Positions 10,564-20,144 of a stretch of 64,000 bases of DNA are shown piece after piece. This DNA comes from Flavobacteriaceae bacterium. GTDB lineage: Bacteria > Bacteroidota > Bacteroidia > Flavobacteriales > Weeksellaceae. The translations under genes were made by a program, and so were the position numbers. The notes under the pieces are model-generated. The model searched no databases and had not been told where the DNA came from. It worked only from the letters and a program-made list of their open reading frames with translations. The stretch lies in contig JAUNUH010000007.1 in the NCBI GenBank assembly GCA_030538275.1, forward strand, positions 1 through 64,000, in the 5' to 3' direction. The stretch's first letter is position 1. Every line of letters begins with the position of its first letter.

Positions 10564-10586
10564 ATTTTCACCAAATTAGAATAATT

Positions 10587-11060
10587 TTATTCTTCTTCGT
10601 CTTTTACTGGCGCAGCAGCTTTAGGTTTGTTTTCTACATTAGATTTTCCACCTCTTCTGCTACGTCTTGTTTTCTTACCTGCATCATTGGGGTTGTACAA
10701 TTCATTATAGTCAACCAATTCGATCATTGCCGTTTCGGCACCGTCTCCTTTTCTGAATCCGGTTTTGATGATTCGGGTATAACCTCCTGGTCTGTCGGCA
10801 ATTTTTGGTCCAACTTCTCTGAAGAGTTCGGTCACTGCATATTTATCTTGTAGATAGGTAAAAACGTTTCGTCTAGATGCTGTGGTATCGTTTTTTCCTT
10901 TTGTAAGCAGGGGTTCTACATATACTCTCAACGCTTTAGCTTTTGCCAGCGTGGTATTAATTCTTTTGTGCATAATTAGCGAAGAAGCCATGTTAGACAA
11001 CATTGCGCGGCGGTGTCCTGTTTTTCTTCCTAAATGATTGAATGTTTTTCCGTGTCTCAT
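10587..11060 (-). CDS. rplQ: 50S ribosomal protein L17
   Basis: 157 residues. The first 115 or so are the L17 core (start [20 protein letters not shown]), which binds 23S rRNA near the exit tunnel. About 30 extra residues form a Lys/Arg- then Glu-rich tail (RRSRRGGK...VKDEEE), longer than the 127-residue E. coli protein; such tails are common in Bacteroidota. Last gene of the alpha operon, six bases after rpoA, followed by a terminator. Confidence 0.97.
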   Translation of the reverse strand: MRHGKTFNHLGRKTGHRRAMLSNMASSLIMHKRINTTLAKAKALRVYVEPLLTKGKNDTTASRRNVFTYLQDKYAVTELFREVGPKIADRPGGYTRIIKTGFRKGDGAETAMIELVDYNELYNPNDAGKKTRRSRRGGKSNVENKPKAAAPVKDEEE

Positions 11061-11066
11061 GATTTC

Positions 11067-12059
11067 TTATTCTGCGTCTAATTTATATTTAGAAATATCC
11101 ATTCCGAATGTAAGTCCTTTATTTCCAACCAATTCTTCGAGTTCTGTAAGTGATTTCTTACCAAAGTTTCTGAATTTCATCAAATCACCTTTGGTATAAG
11201 AAACCAATTCTCCCAAAGTTTCAACTTCTGCTGCTTTCAGGCAATTGAGAGCTCTTACAGAAAGGTCCAAATCAATTAATTTGGTTTTGAGTAATTGTCT
11301 CATGTGCAAAGCTTCTTCATCGTATGTTTCGCTTTGGGCTACTTCTTCTGCCTCCAATGTAATTCTTTCGTTAGAGAAAAGCATAAAATGGTGGATTAGA
11401 ATTTTGGCTGCATCTGTCAAAGCTTGTTGTGGGTGGATAGAACCGTCTGTTTCGAGTTCTAGAATTAGCTTTTCATAGTCAGTTTTTTGCTCTACTCGGT
11501 AGTTTTCGATGCTGTATTTTACGTTTCTAATTGGCGTAAAAATAGAGTCGATTGCAATAGTACCAATAGCTTCAGTTCCTGTTTTGTTTTCTTCTGCAGG
11601 CACGTATCCTCTACCTTTTCCGATGGTAAGCGTCAATTCAAGTTTTACAGATTTGTCCATATTGGCGATTACCAAATCTGGATTAAGAATTTGAAAGCCT
11701 GAAATGAATTTGCTTAAATCTCCTGCGGTTAATGTGTTTTGCTTTGCGATTGAAGCATGAACTGTTTCGTTTTCAGAATCATCAATTTGTCTTTTGAATC
11801 TTACTTTTTTAAGATTCAGGATAATTTCTGTAACGTCTTCTACTATTCCTGGTATGGTAGAAAATTCATGATCAACTCCTTCTATTTTTACCGAAGTGAA
11901 GGCAAAACCTTCTAGAGAAGAAAGCAAAACTCTTCTAAGTGCGTTACCAACTGTTAGTCCATATCCTGGTTCTAACGGGCGGAACTCGAACTCACCTTTG
12001 AAATTATCTGAATCTATCAGTATAACCTTATCCGGTTTTATAAAATTTAAAATAGCCAT
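11067..12059 (-). CDS. rpoA: RNA polymerase alpha subunit
   Basis: 330 residues, normal length. The N-terminal assembly domain has the [17 protein letters not shown] block that dimerises alpha and holds beta/beta'. A linker leads to the C-terminal domain (about 250-330), with [15 protein letters not shown] and [14 protein letters not shown], the helix-hairpin-helix surface that contacts DNA and activators. Between rpsD (25 bases) and rplQ (6 bases), the usual alpha-operon order. Confidence 0.98.
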   Translation of the reverse strand: MAILNFIKPDKVILIDSDNFKGEFEFRPLEPGYGLTVGNALRRVLLSSLEGFAFTSVKIEGVDHEFSTIPGIVEDVTEIILNLKKVRFKRQIDDSENETVHASIAKQNTLTAGDLSKFISGFQILNPDLVIANMDKSVKLELTLTIGKGRGYVPAEENKTGTEAIGTIAIDSIFTPIRNVKYSIENYRVEQKTDYEKLILELETDGSIHPQQALTDAAKILIHHFMLFSNERITLEAEEVAQSETYDEEALHMRQLLKTKLIDLDLSVRALNCLKAAEVETLGELVSYTKGDLMKFRNFGKKSLTELEELVGNKGLTFGMDISKYKLDAE

Positions 12060-12084
12060 AAAATCTGGGGTTTGTTTAGAGTTA

Positions 12085-12687
12085 TTATTTAGAGTATAGC
12101 TCCACGATCAATTGTTCCTTGATATCTTCTGGAATTTGAATTCTTTCAGGAATTGCATTAAATGTTCCTGTTTTGGTAGCTTCGTTCCAAGTCATCCACT
12201 CATAATTTGTTCTATATTGAAGAGCTTCTTCGATCACGTTTAGAGATTTAGACTTTTCACGTACACCAATTACATCACCTTCTTTGAGGGAATAGGAAGG
12301 GATATTAACCACTTCGTTGTTTACAGTAATATGCTTATGAGATACTAATTGTCTGGCAGCGGCTCTGGTGGGAGCTATTCCCAATCTATACACCACATTA
12401 TCAAGTCTTCTTTCACATAGCTGTAGTAGCACTTCACCGGTAATTCCTTTTGAACGTGTTGCTGCGTAATACATATTTGCAAACTGGCGTTCTAAGATAC
12501 CATAGGTATATTTTGCTTTTTGTTTTTCCATTAGCTGAGTTGCGTACTCAGATTTTTTTCCTCTTCTACGGTTGGGTCCGTGTTGTCCTGGAGGATATTT
12601 CTTTCTTTCGAAAGATTTGTCATCGCCGAAAATTGCTTTTCCGAATTTTCGCGCTATTTTAGTTTTTGGTCCTGTATATCTTGCCAT
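12085..12687 (-). CDS. rpsD: 30S ribosomal protein S4
   Basis: 200 residues; primary 16S rRNA binder that nucleates 30S assembly. The S4 RNA-binding domain is visible at [13 protein letters not shown] and [13 protein letters not shown]. The N-terminus lacks the four zinc-binding cysteines found in some bacteria, so this is the zinc-independent form. The 80-base gap before it holds a strong nested hairpin that could be a site for feedback control by S4, as S4 is a known autogenous regulator in other bacteria. Confidence 0.98.
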   Translation of the reverse strand: MARYTGPKTKIARKFGKAIFGDDKSFERKKYPPGQHGPNRRRGKKSEYATQLMEKQKAKYTYGILERQFANMYYAATRSKGITGEVLLQLCERRLDNVVYRLGIAPTRAAARQLVSHKHITVNNEVVNIPSYSLKEGDVIGVREKSKSLNVIEEALQYRTNYEWMTWNEATKTGTFNAIPERIQIPEDIKEQLIVELYSK

Positions 12688-12701
12688 TTTTATATGTTTT
12701 T

Positions 12702-12750
12702 AAAAGGGATTATGAATTAAGGCTTATCCTTCGATAATCATGTTCCTTTT
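12702..12750 (-). promoter_or_regulatory. Structured leader between rpsK and rpsD
   Basis: Nested complementarity: AAAAGG (12702-12707) with CCTTTT (12745-12750), GATTAT (12708-12713) with ATAATC (12734-12739), and AAGG (12719-12722) with CCTT (12728-12731). The helices stack with small bulges. It ends 15 bases upstream of the rpsD start and has no T-run, so a translational control element is more likely than a terminator. Function is inference. Confidence 0.45.
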
Positions 12751-12767
12751 GGTAAAAAATTAATTTC

Positions 12768-13175
12768 TTAAACTCTTCTTCTTTTCGGAGGTCGGCATCC
12801 GTTGTGCGGAAGCGGTGTTACATCTACGATTTCACTTACTTCAATACCTGCGTTATGGATCGAGCGAATAGCAGATTCTCTACCGGTGCCTGGTCCTTTT
12901 ACATATACCTTTACTCTTCTAAGGCCTGCTTCAAATGCTACTTGTGCGCAATCTTCGGCTGCTACTTGTGCTGCATAGGGTGTATTTTTTTTAGATCCTC
13001 TGAAGCCCATTTTGCCTGCAGATGACCATGAAATTACTTCGCCTTGTTTATTTGTAAGAGATATGATAACATTATTGAAAGACGCTTGAATGTGTGCTTC
13101 GCCGTTGGCTTCTACCTTTACGTTACGCTTTTTGGCTTTTGCCTTAGCACTTCCTTTTTGTTGTTTTTTTGCCAT
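12768..13175 (-). CDS. rpsK: 30S ribosomal protein S11
   Basis: 135 residues; lines the platform of the 30S subunit near the mRNA exit. A Lys-rich N-terminal extension ([20 protein letters not shown]) precedes the S11 core, with [14 protein letters not shown] and the C-terminal signature [15 protein letters not shown]. Twelve bases after rpsM; the next gene, rpsD, follows an unusual 80-base gap. Confidence 0.98.
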   Translation of the reverse strand: MAKKQQKGSAKAKAKKRNVKVEANGEAHIQASFNNVIISLTNKQGEVISWSSAGKMGFRGSKKNTPYAAQVAAEDCAQVAFEAGLRRVKVYVKGPGTGRESAIRSIHNAGIEVSEIVDVTPLPHNGCRPPKRRRV

Positions 13176-13187
13176 GACTAATTAAGA

Positions 13188-13565
13188 TTATTTAGTTGCT
13201 TTTTTCTTATTTGCAACAGTTTTTCTTTTTCCTTTACGGGTACGAGAGTTGTTTTTGGTGCGTTGACCTCTAAGTGGTAAACCTAGACGGTGACGAATTC
13301 CTCTTTGACTCCCGATATCCATAAGACGTTTAATATTCAACTGAACTTCTGAACGTAGTTCACCCTCTACTTTGTATTCGTCTGAAATTGCTTTTCGGAT
13401 ACCATTGATATCGTCGTCGTTCCAGTCGTTTACTTTTTTGTTTTCATCTACACCGGCTGTTTCCAGAATTTTCTGAGCTGTGCTTTTTCCAATACCATAG
13501 ATGTACGTTAATCCTATTACACCTCTTTTGTTTTTTGGTAAATCGATTCCTGCTATACGTGCCAT
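13188..13565 (-). CDS. rpsM: 30S ribosomal protein S13
   Basis: 125 residues; sits in the 30S head and contacts the P-site tRNA and, through bridges, L5. The core motifs are [15 protein letters not shown] at the start, [14 protein letters not shown] (helix-hairpin-helix) and [18 protein letters not shown], then a basic tail. Twelve bases after rpmJ and the same distance before rpsK. First S-protein gene of the alpha-operon part. Confidence 0.98.
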   Translation of the reverse strand: MARIAGIDLPKNKRGVIGLTYIYGIGKSTAQKILETAGVDENKKVNDWNDDDINGIRKAISDEYKVEGELRSEVQLNIKRLMDIGSQRGIRHRLGLPLRGQRTKNNSRTRKGKRKTVANKKKATK

Positions 13566-13577
13566 AATAATTCTGAA

Positions 13578-13694
13578 TTAACCTTGTCTTTGTTTAAATT
13601 TAGGGTTCTTTTTGTTGATCACATACAAGCGACCTTTTCTACGAACGATGATGCATTCTGCGCTTCGTTTCTTAATAGATGCTCTTACTTTCAT
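13578..13694 (-). CDS. rpmJ: 50S ribosomal protein L36 (zinc-free type)
   Basis: 38 residues, found by translating the gap between infA and rpsM: it begins [20 protein letters not shown] and ends PKFKQRQG. L36 binds 23S rRNA below the L7/L12 stalk. The zinc form has three Cys and one His; here only one Cys (C14) remains and the other ligand positions are Ser, Asn and Phe, so it cannot hold zinc. This form is usual in Flavobacteriia. The infA-rpmJ-rpsM order is conserved. Confidence 0.95.
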   Translation of the reverse strand: MKVRASIKKRSAECIIVRRKGRLYVINKKNPKFKQRQG

Positions 13695-13750
13695 TATGTT
13701 TTATTTTATATGCTCCGATTTTGAATTTCTTCAAAACCTTCTATTCTTTT

Positions 13751-13966
13751 TTAATATCGATATGTAATTCGTGCCTTGCTCAAATCATAAGGCGACATTT
13801 CCAACTTCACTTTATCACCCGGTAATAATTTGATATAGTGCATTCGCATTTTACCAGAGATGTGAGCTGTAACCACATGGTTGTTTTCTAATTCTACACG
13901 AAACATAGCATTGGATAATGCTTCTATAATCGTTCCGTCTTGTTCTATATGTTTCTGTTTAGCCAT
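13751..13966 (-). CDS. infA: Translation initiation factor IF-1
   Basis: 71 residues, a single OB-fold (S1-like) that binds the ribosomal A site during initiation. Recognisable blocks are [32 protein letters not shown] and [14 protein letters not shown]. Twenty-one bases after secY and 56 before rpmJ. Confidence 0.97.
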   Translation of the reverse strand: MAKQKHIEQDGTIIEALSNAMFRVELENNHVVTAHISGKMRMHYIKLLPGDKVKLEMSPYDLSKARITYRY

Positions 13967-13987
13967 AAGTTTGCAAAGGTACGGAAA

Positions 13988-15358
13988 TTATGCCATTTTT
14001 TTGCTTACTCTATCCGTTTGCATCATTCCATCATAGTGGTGATTCAACAAATAGGTATTAATTTGTTGCATCGTATCCAATGTTACTCCCACCAAAATCA
14101 ACAAAGACGTACCCCCAAAGAAGTATGAAAATGCAGTTCCTACTCCGAATTGATATACGATTGCGGGTAAAATAGCAAGAAAAGCAAGGAAGATAGCGCC
14201 AGGAAGAGTGATTTTTGATAAAATATCGTCCAAGAAATCTGCTGTGTCTTTTCCAGGTTTTACACGAGGAATAATTCCTCCATTTTTCCTTAAATCTTCT
14301 GCCATTTGGTTCACGGGAATTGTAACAGCTGTATAGAAGAATGTGAATAAAATACACAAAATTGCAAATACCAAACTATACCAGAACGTAAATGGATCGC
14401 TCAAACTCTGAAAAAATCCAGGTACTTTTCCTTCCTCATAAATTAAATTGGCCAATACACCTGGTAAAAACATGATGGCTTGTGCAAAGATAATTGGCAT
14501 TACTCCAGCAGCGTTTACTTTGAGTGGGATGTATTGTCTTACCGTATTGGTAAATGTTTTCATATAATTACTTCTGCCTCCTTGTGCTCTACCTACATAT
14601 TGCACGGGTACTTGTCTCACGGCTTGTACCAAAATCACACAAGCCAGGATACATAGCAAGAATCCTACTACTTCTAACAAGACAAAAATACCAGGTTGTG
14701 AAGTTACTTCAGAAAGGAAAGCTCTAGGTAAATCGGCCATAATACCAATCATAATCAACAAAGAAATACCATTTCCAATTCCTTTGTCGGTAATTTTCTC
14801 ACCCAGCCACATAGCAAACATTGTTCCTGTAACCAAGATTACGGTTGATGGGAACCAGAACCAAAAGCTGGTAGGTGATATTACATAAGCGGCAGAAATA
14901 GCCGGATCTGTATAAGGTAAGAAATAGTTGGTAACGGAAGTTAAATACGCAGGTGCTTGTACCAAACAAATGGCGATAGTAAGCCACCTAGTAATTTGAT
15001 TTCGTTTTTTGTTTCCGGATTCGCCTTCTTTTTGTAACTTTTGCAGATATGGCAGTGCAAGCCCCATGAGCTGTACCACAATACTAGCAGAAATATAAGG
15101 CATGATACCAAGTGCAAGAATAGATGCACGTGAAAAACCCCCACCAGTAAATGCGTTTAATAATCCCAAAATACCTGTTTCTTGATCGCTACCACGTGCA
15201 TTCAGCACGTTATAATCGATTTCACTAAGGTCTATACCTGGTAACGGAATATAAGAACCAAGTCTGTACACCAATAGCATAGCCAAGGTGAACAGAATTT
15301 TGTTTCTCAATTCTTCTATCGTCCAGATATTTTTTAAGGTCTGAAAAAAGTCTTTCAT
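13988..15358 (-). CDS. secY: Protein translocase subunit SecY
   Basis: 456 residues with ten membrane helices; the pore subunit of the SecYEG channel through which lipoproteins and T9SS cargo reach the periplasm. Signature stretches are RLGSYIPLPGID near the start, ASIVVQLMGLALPYLQKLQKEGE after TM2 and RVKPGKDTADFLDDILSKI near the C-terminal third. Placed after rplO in the spc operon, as usual. SecG is encoded elsewhere in the window (47534). Confidence 0.97.
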   Translation of the reverse strand: MKDFFQTLKNIWTIEELRNKILFTLAMLLVYRLGSYIPLPGIDLSEIDYNVLNARGSDQETGILGLLNAFTGGGFSRASILALGIMPYISASIVVQLMGLALPYLQKLQKEGESGNKKRNQITRWLTIAICLVQAPAYLTSVTNYFLPYTDPAISAAYVISPTSFWFWFPSTVILVTGTMFAMWLGEKITDKGIGNGISLLIMIGIMADLPRAFLSEVTSQPGIFVLLEVVGFLLCILACVILVQAVRQVPVQYVGRAQGGRSNYMKTFTNTVRQYIPLKVNAAGVMPIIFAQAIMFLPGVLANLIYEEGKVPGFFQSLSDPFTFWYSLVFAILCILFTFFYTAVTIPVNQMAEDLRKNGGIIPRVKPGKDTADFLDDILSKITLPGAIFLAFLAILPAIVYQFGVGTAFSYFFGGTSLLILVGVTLDTMQQINTYLLNHHYDGMMQTDRVSKKMA

Positions 15359-15369
15359 CCGGAAAAATA

Positions 15370-15822
15370 TTATTGAATTATTTGGGCTTTACCGCCTGCC
15401 TTTTCGATAGCATCTTGAGCTGTTTTGGTAAATTTATCTGCAATTACTGTAACGCTTGCAGTAAGTTCACCACGACCCAAAATTTTAATTAAATCTTTTT
15501 TTGAAGCCAAACCGTGTTGAACGAATGTATCTTTGGTAATATCACCTGTAATGTTTTTTTCATCAATCAATTGTTGAATTACATCCAGATTGATACCATT
15601 GTATTCAACTCTGTTCATATTGGTGAATCCGAATTTAGGAACACGACGCTGAAGTGGCATTTGCCCTCCTTCAAAACCAATTTTCCTTGAATATCCAGAG
15701 CGTGATTTTGCACCTTTGTGTCCACGTCCAGATGTTCCGGCATTTCCTGAGCCTTCTCCTCTACCTTTGCGGAAGCTATTTTTTACTGAACCTTTTGCAG
15801 GTTTTAGATTACTTAAATTCAT
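15370..15822 (-). CDS. rplO: 50S ribosomal protein L15
   Basis: 150 residues. The glycine/arginine-rich N-terminal arm ([20 protein letters not shown]) threads into 23S rRNA; the globular C-terminal half ends [18 protein letters not shown]. It binds late in 50S assembly. Eighteen bases after rpmD, eleven before secY. Confidence 0.97.
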   Translation of the reverse strand: MNLSNLKPAKGSVKNSFRKGRGEGSGNAGTSGRGHKGAKSRSGYSRKIGFEGGQMPLQRRVPKFGFTNMNRVEYNGINLDVIQQLIDEKNITGDITKDTFVQHGLASKKDLIKILGRGELTASVTVIADKFTKTAQDAIEKAGGKAQIIQ

Positions 15823-15840
15823 TGTTCGAATATTTAGCTA

Positions 15841-16020
15841 TTATGCCTGTTCAACTTTTACCAAATGGCGTACTTTGTCGATCATTCCTTTGATGACAGG
15901 ACTCTCTTCATGCTCTACAGTCTGGTTCAATTTTCTGAAACCCAGTGCTTCAAGCGTTGCTTTTTGTGTTTTTGTGCGGTTAATAGCACTTCTCACTTGT
16001 GTTACTTTAATCTTTGCCAT
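15841..16020 (-). CDS. rpmD: 50S ribosomal protein L30
   Basis: 59 residues, the same length as the E. coli protein, found by translating the gap between rpsE and rplO. It begins MAKIKVTQVRSAINRTKTQK, has the LEALGFRKLNQTVEHE core, and ends HLVKVEQA. Its place between rpsE and rplO is the standard spc-operon position. L30 binds 23S rRNA; it is dispensable in some bacteria but kept here. Confidence 0.95.
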   Translation of the reverse strand: MAKIKVTQVRSAINRTKTQKATLEALGFRKLNQTVEHEESPVIKGMIDKVRHLVKVEQA

Positions 16021-16031
16021 TATTTCTATTC

Positions 16032-16553
16032 TTAACCTTTAAAAACCCTACTTACAGGAATTCCTCTTAATCTCGAAATTTCGTTTACGCTTCTTAGACT
16101 TAAAAGGCCTTTCATTGTAGCTTTTACAACATTATGCGGATTTGATGATCCTTTGGATTTTGACAAAATATCTTGAATTCCAACTGACTCCAAAACAGCA
16201 CGTACAGCACCACCCGCTATGAGTCCGGTACCCGCAGAGGCAGGTCTCATAAATATTTGTGCACCGCCAAAGCGAGATTCCTGCTCGTGTGGAATGGTAT
16301 GCCCATCCAGAGGAATTCTTACCAAATTTTTCTTGGCATCTTCAACTGCTTTTTGAATTGCAGATGCAACATCTTTCGATTTTCCTAGACCGTAGCCGAC
16401 AACACCTTTTTCATCACCCACAACAACGATGGCCGAAAATCCAAATGCGCGCCCACCTTTTGTTACTTTGGTAACCCGTTGTACGCCTACCAATCTGTCT
16501 ATTAATTCCAAACCTCCCGGTTTTACTCTTTCTATATTGTTGAATCCTAACAT
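16032..16553 (-). CDS. rpsE: 30S ribosomal protein S5
   Basis: 173 residues; takes part in decoding accuracy and the helicase activity at the mRNA entry. The double-stranded-RNA-binding-like N-domain carries [20 protein letters not shown] and [18 protein letters not shown]; the C-domain includes [18 protein letters not shown]. The core is a good match; nothing unusual. Nine bases after rplR. Confidence 0.97.
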   Translation of the reverse strand: MLGFNNIERVKPGGLELIDRLVGVQRVTKVTKGGRAFGFSAIVVVGDEKGVVGYGLGKSKDVASAIQKAVEDAKKNLVRIPLDGHTIPHEQESRFGGAQIFMRPASAGTGLIAGGAVRAVLESVGIQDILSKSKGSSNPHNVVKATMKGLLSLRSVNEISRLRGIPVSRVFKG

Positions 16554-16562
16554 ATCTGATTT

Positions 16563-16919
16563 TTAGAATTTTAAACCTGCTTCTCTTGCTCCATCGGCCA
16601 AAGCCTTGATTCTTCCATGGTAGATAAATCCGTTTCTATCAAAAATAACGGTTTCTACACCGGCTGATTTGGCTTTCTCTGCCAACTTTTTACCTACCAA
16701 TGCAGACACTTCTGTCTTGGTACCAGCAACACCAGCTATTTCCTTTTCTCTTGATGAAGCAGATGCAAGTGTTACATTGTTTACATCGTCTATCAATTGA
16801 GCATAAATCTCTTTATTTGATCTGTAAACAGACAATCTAGGACGTTCTGCAGTACCATTTATATTCTTACGTACCCGTCTTTTTACTTTTAACCTTTTTT
16901 CAGTTTTATTAAGTGCCAT
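16563..16919 (-). CDS. rplR: 50S ribosomal protein L18
   Basis: 118 residues; with L5 it binds 5S rRNA and anchors it to the central protuberance. Basic N-terminus ([19 protein letters not shown]), then [20 protein letters not shown] and the C-terminal [20 protein letters not shown] block, both diagnostic. Spc-operon order rplF-rplR-rpsE is kept. Confidence 0.97.
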   Translation of the reverse strand: MALNKTEKRLKVKRRVRKNINGTAERPRLSVYRSNKEIYAQLIDDVNNVTLASASSREKEIAGVAGTKTEVSALVGKKLAEKAKSAGVETVIFDRNGFIYHGRIKALADGAREAGLKF

Positions 16920-16933
16920 AATTTTTTGTTTTA

Positions 16934-17479
16934 TTATGCAGACTTACCTGCTTTACGTCTTAATTGTTCTCCTACGAATTTCACTCCTTTTCCTTTGTAC
17001 GGCTCTGGCTTACGGAAACTTCTGATTTTTGCAGCTATCATACCCAACAATTGCTTATCATACGAAGTCAATTTGATGATAGGATTTTTACCCTTTTCAC
17101 TTACTGTTTCTAATTGTACCTCTGCTGGCAATTCCAATACTATATTATGTGAAAAACCCAATGATAAATCAAGTTTTTGACCTTGATTGGATGCACGATA
17201 ACCTACACCTACTAATTCTAATTCTTTGGTAAACCCTTTGTCTAGGCCTACAATCATATTATTAATTAATGATCGGTATAAACCATGCAAAGCACGGTCG
17301 TTTTTATGGTCTGAGGGACGGGTGATATTAATTTCACTACCTTCAATTTTCACATCAAAGCCCTCTTTGATTTCTTGCTTAAGCTCTGCTTTACTTCCTT
17401 TTACGGTAACAATATTATCTTTTACATCAACATTGATACCAGCAGGAATTGTAATTGTGGCTAATCCTATTCGTGACAT
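16934..17479 (-). CDS. rplF: 50S ribosomal protein L6
   Basis: 181 residues with two tandem L6 folds; sits at the base of the stalk near the GTPase centre. Begins [17 protein letters not shown]; the C-terminal signature [16 protein letters not shown] (rRNA-binding) is intact. Twenty bases after rpsH. Confidence 0.97.
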   Translation of the reverse strand: MSRIGLATITIPAGINVDVKDNIVTVKGSKAELKQEIKEGFDVKIEGSEINITRPSDHKNDRALHGLYRSLINNMIVGLDKGFTKELELVGVGYRASNQGQKLDLSLGFSHNIVLELPAEVQLETVSEKGKNPIIKLTSYDKQLLGMIAAKIRSFRKPEPYKGKGVKFVGEQLRRKAGKSA

Positions 17480-17499
17480 TACTTTCTACTTTTCTTAAA

Positions 17500-17901
17500 T
17501 TAATATACGTAACACAAAACTTCGCCGCCTACATTTTCCTGTCTGGCCTGCTTATCCGTCATTACACCATGTGAGGTTGAAATTATAGCCACGCCCAATC
17601 CATTAAGAACGCGTGGCAGCTTATCTGCGCCAGCATATTTTCTTAATCCAGGTTTTGAAGCTCTTTCAATTTTACGAATTGCTGGAGTTTTGGTCTTTTT
17701 ATCATATTTCAAGGCTATTTTGATTGTACCTTGATAACCTTTATCGTCCTCAAATTTATAATTGAGGATATAACCTTGTTCAAATAGAATTTTGGTTATG
17801 TCTTTTTTTAGGTTAGATGCAGGAATCTCTACTAATTTGTGGCCTGCCATCATTGCATTTCTAATACGTGTTAGAAAATCGGAAATTGGATCTGAATGCA
17901 T
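17500..17901 (-). CDS. rpsH: 30S ribosomal protein S8
   Basis: 133 residues; an early 16S rRNA binder and, in E. coli, the translational repressor of the spc operon. Start [20 protein letters not shown] and C-terminal [19 protein letters not shown] are diagnostic. Unusually it is not preceded directly by rpsN: 2 kb of foreign-looking genes intervene, and rpsH has its own consensus promoter at 18013-18043 with a leader of roughly 100 bases. It therefore heads a separate transcription unit here. Confidence 0.97.
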   Translation of the reverse strand: MHSDPISDFLTRIRNAMMAGHKLVEIPASNLKKDITKILFEQGYILNYKFEDDKGYQGTIKIALKYDKKTKTPAIRKIERASKPGLRKYAGADKLPRVLNGLGVAIISTSHGVMTDKQARQENVGGEVLCYVY

Positions 17902-18012
17902 AATATATTGTTTATTTTACAGTATAGCAGTTGATTACGACTGCTACTTTTAAACTTAAACTAACTACAACTTAATGCAATACGACTTGATTGACTTATT
18001 CATTAAGGGCTG

Positions 18013-18043
18013 CAAATGTAGGAATATTATTTGAAACAGCAAA
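18013..18043 (-). promoter_or_regulatory. Consensus promoter driving rpsH and the downstream spc-alpha genes
   Basis: On the minus strand TTTG (18043-18040), 19 bases, then TACATTTG (18020-18013): an exact match to the Bacteroidota -33/-7 pattern, spacing included. It lies about 110 bases upstream of rpsH, in the gap after the inserted lipoprotein gene. Confidence 0.7.
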
Positions 18044-18131
18044 TATTATTTACAAATTATGTTTGAAATTGTTGAAGTAAACTTTTAGTTAAATCTAAAT
18101 TATACATAAAATTAAAAATAAACACCCAATT

Positions 18132-18632
18132 TTAATCATCAAATTTGCCCTCGGTGATGATAAGCTTTTTGGTAGGATTATCTTGTCGGTAAACGATGAA
18201 TTCAAAGCTTCCTTTTCTGTTTTCTTCTGAATATTCATCTAGGGTAATAGTGCCAGATCCGGGTTTAGAAATATAAATTACGCCATTTTTTCTAACAATC
18301 GCATGGGTAATATCTCTGTTATCACTACCTGGCAAAAGTCCGTCACTTTCTTCTAAATTAAATGAACCCAGCTGTGGATTATTTATTTTAAAATAAATGG
18401 TATAATTCCTGTAATCTTTCGCTAAAAAATTATAAAAATCATCCCCGAGCAAAATAGAGATACCATCACCCACCGGCATAACTCCGCCTGAATTTCCTCT
18501 TGGCAAGAATAAATCACCATTGACATAGCATGAAAACGTACGGTCACCGGTAGGGATTTCTATCACTGGGTTATCGCAACCAAGGATGCCAAATAAACAT
18601 GGAAGCAATAGTAGTAATTTTATTGTTTTCAT
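18132..18632 (-). CDS. Lipoprotein (DUF6252-like) inserted in the ribosomal operon
   Basis: 166 residues, apparently intact. The lipobox GILGC gives Cys19. Then RTFSCYVNGDLFLP, a Cys-bearing block, a beta-rich body, and a close of LIITEGKFDD. This layout resembles Bacteroidota lipoproteins of the DUF6252 kind; the match is from memory and tentative. Function is unknown. It begins two bases after the stop of a decayed T9SS cargo gene, so they once formed one unit. Both sit between rpsN and rpsH, where no gene is expected. Confidence 0.72.
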   Translation of the reverse strand: MKTIKLLLLLPCLFGILGCDNPVIEIPTGDRTFSCYVNGDLFLPRGNSGGVMPVGDGISILLGDDFYNFLAKDYRNYTIYFKINNPQLGSFNLEESDGLLPGSDNRDITHAIVRKNGVIYISKPGSGTITLDEYSEENRKGSFEFIVYRQDNPTKKLIITEGKFDD

Positions 18633-18634
18633 AT

Positions 18635-19643
18635 TTAATCAACTAAAATTCTTTTGGTTATTTTTAAATCTGAATCCAATTCGAAAACGATTAAATATAG
18701 ACCTGATTTTATGTCTTCCATTTTAAGAGAATTTGTAGGATCAATAATGGATTTAACGTATTTTCCGGAAATATTAAAAATCCTAACGCTCTTAACTTGT
18801 TCTTTTGACTTATACCTTAATTCATTTTTCACCGGATTGTTAAGAATTTCTATAATCTCTCCATTTAATGGCGTTTCGCTAATACTTAAGTTTTGTGGTG
18901 TAAAACGAAAAACTCTTCCATTTTCCGGCATACCTGTAATATAGTTTATATTTAAATCAAATTCTAAATTGGGATTATTTTGAGAGCCTGATAAAGAAAA
19001 GAAATTCGAAACAGGTCCTCCATCACCCTCTAAATTTGAAATTCGGGAATTAATGCAACAAATGGGCCCGGATTTCCTTGAAAGTCTAATGAATTATCAG
19101 TAATTAAACTCTCACCAAAATGAACTTCAATAATATTAGTACTTTCATATAGCCAGAGTTGAAAATTGGCAAAATCCGTAGATATATTATTAGCTTCTAT
19201 GTCTTCACGAAATCCAATATTACTATATTGCATCTTAAAGATTCGTGTTCCTATCTCACCCTCTAATACATAAGAAATAGGTGACAAGCCACCACCCTGC
19301 CCAAGGTTTCCCAAATCGGCATTTAATGCTCTATCTGAAACATGCGCTCCAAAGGAAAAAGCCAAGGGTGGATGCCCACATAATCCATGTCAAAATTCAA
19401 GATTACCGGAGTTGATTTTTCTTCATGCCTATAAATATCATCCTGTGAAATATTAAAGTTTAAAAAATCAAACCCAATAGGAATTTGTCTTTCAATGCTG
19501 TACCAAACCTCATTATTCGTTATTGAAGTAGCATTCTCCAGTGAGGTATATACGTTTGTATAAGTTGAAAAACTATAATCATTTTGTTGTGCATGTAAGG
19601 CGCATAGAAAAATTGATATTTAAACTAATAAGGCGTTTTTCAT
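18635..19643 (-). pseudogene. Decayed T9SS-exported protein gene
   Basis: Three frames join into one former protein of about 335 residues. From the ATG at 19643, a signal peptide (MKNALLV, then ISIFLCALHAQ) is cut by an in-frame TAA at 19622-19620. The frame then runs to YVGIHP, shifts near 19366 into LAFSFGAHVSDRAL, and shifts again near 19030 into NLEGDGGPVSNFFSLSG. It ends in a type A sorting domain (ILNNPVKNELRY...KITKRILVD). Both shifts are explained by loss of one base each, within codons reading CCN and CAN. Three independent lesions argue for true decay over sequencing error. Former function unknown. Confidence 0.85.
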
Positions 19644-19794
19644 AATTAAAATCTATTTACCTCAATTTATAAAAAAGATTTAGTTTAAAAGTTAAAAAAT
19701 TTAATTTAACAAAAATTCATTTAAATAATTAACAGTATAAAAAAATCCAGTCCAGTTAACATGAATTCAGCAAAATATATAGATGAAAATAAAA

Positions 19795-19825
19795 AAATCC
19801 GATTTCTGAAACAGAATTCGGATTT
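19795..19825 (-). terminator. Strong terminator after rpsN, splitting the ribosomal operon
   Basis: Stem AAATCCGA-T-TTCTG with CAGAA-T-TCGGATTT, 13 pairs with one T-T mismatch and a three-base loop. On the minus strand it is followed by a T-run. It lies 48 bases past the rpsN stop, before the inserted genes. Confidence 0.88.
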
Positions 19826-19872
19826 CTTGTAAGCGATACCTTTACTTTAAAAGTATCTAAATTCTTTCAAAA

Positions 19873-20142
19873 TTACCAGCTAGCTTTGGTAACTCCTGGG
19901 ATCAAGCCTTTGTTGGCCATTTCTCTGAATGTAACTCTTGACAAACCAAATTGGCGCATATATCCTTTGGGTCTTCCGGTGATTTTGCAACGGTTGTGCA
20001 ATCTTACAGGAGATGCATTTTTTGGTAATTTTTGCAATGCTTCATAATCGCCGGCTTCTTTCAAAGCTTTGCGTTTTTCGGCATATTTTTCTACCATTCT
20101 TTCTCTTTTGCGCTCGCGCGCTTTCATGCTTTCTTTAGCCAT
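19873..20142 (-). CDS. rpsN: 30S ribosomal protein S14 (zinc-free type)
   Basis: 89 residues; 30S head protein. Carries [20 protein letters not shown] and the end [18 protein letters not shown]. It has only one Cys, so it is the form without a zinc ribbon. Two bases after rplE. Last gene of the upstream ribosomal transcription unit: a strong terminator follows and rpsH lies 2 kb further on, whereas rpsN-rpsH are adjacent in most bacteria. Confidence 0.97.
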   Translation of the reverse strand: MAKESMKARERKRERMVEKYAEKRKALKEAGDYEALQKLPKNASPVRLHNRCKITGRPKGYMRQFGLSRVTFREMANKGLIPGVTKASW

Positions 20143-20144
20143 AA

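Noticed and set aside
13967..13987. Missing map (methionine aminopeptidase) gene between secY and infA
   Set aside because: Some bacteria place map here, but a direct secY-infA order is normal in Flavobacteriia as far as I recall, and no remnant is present.
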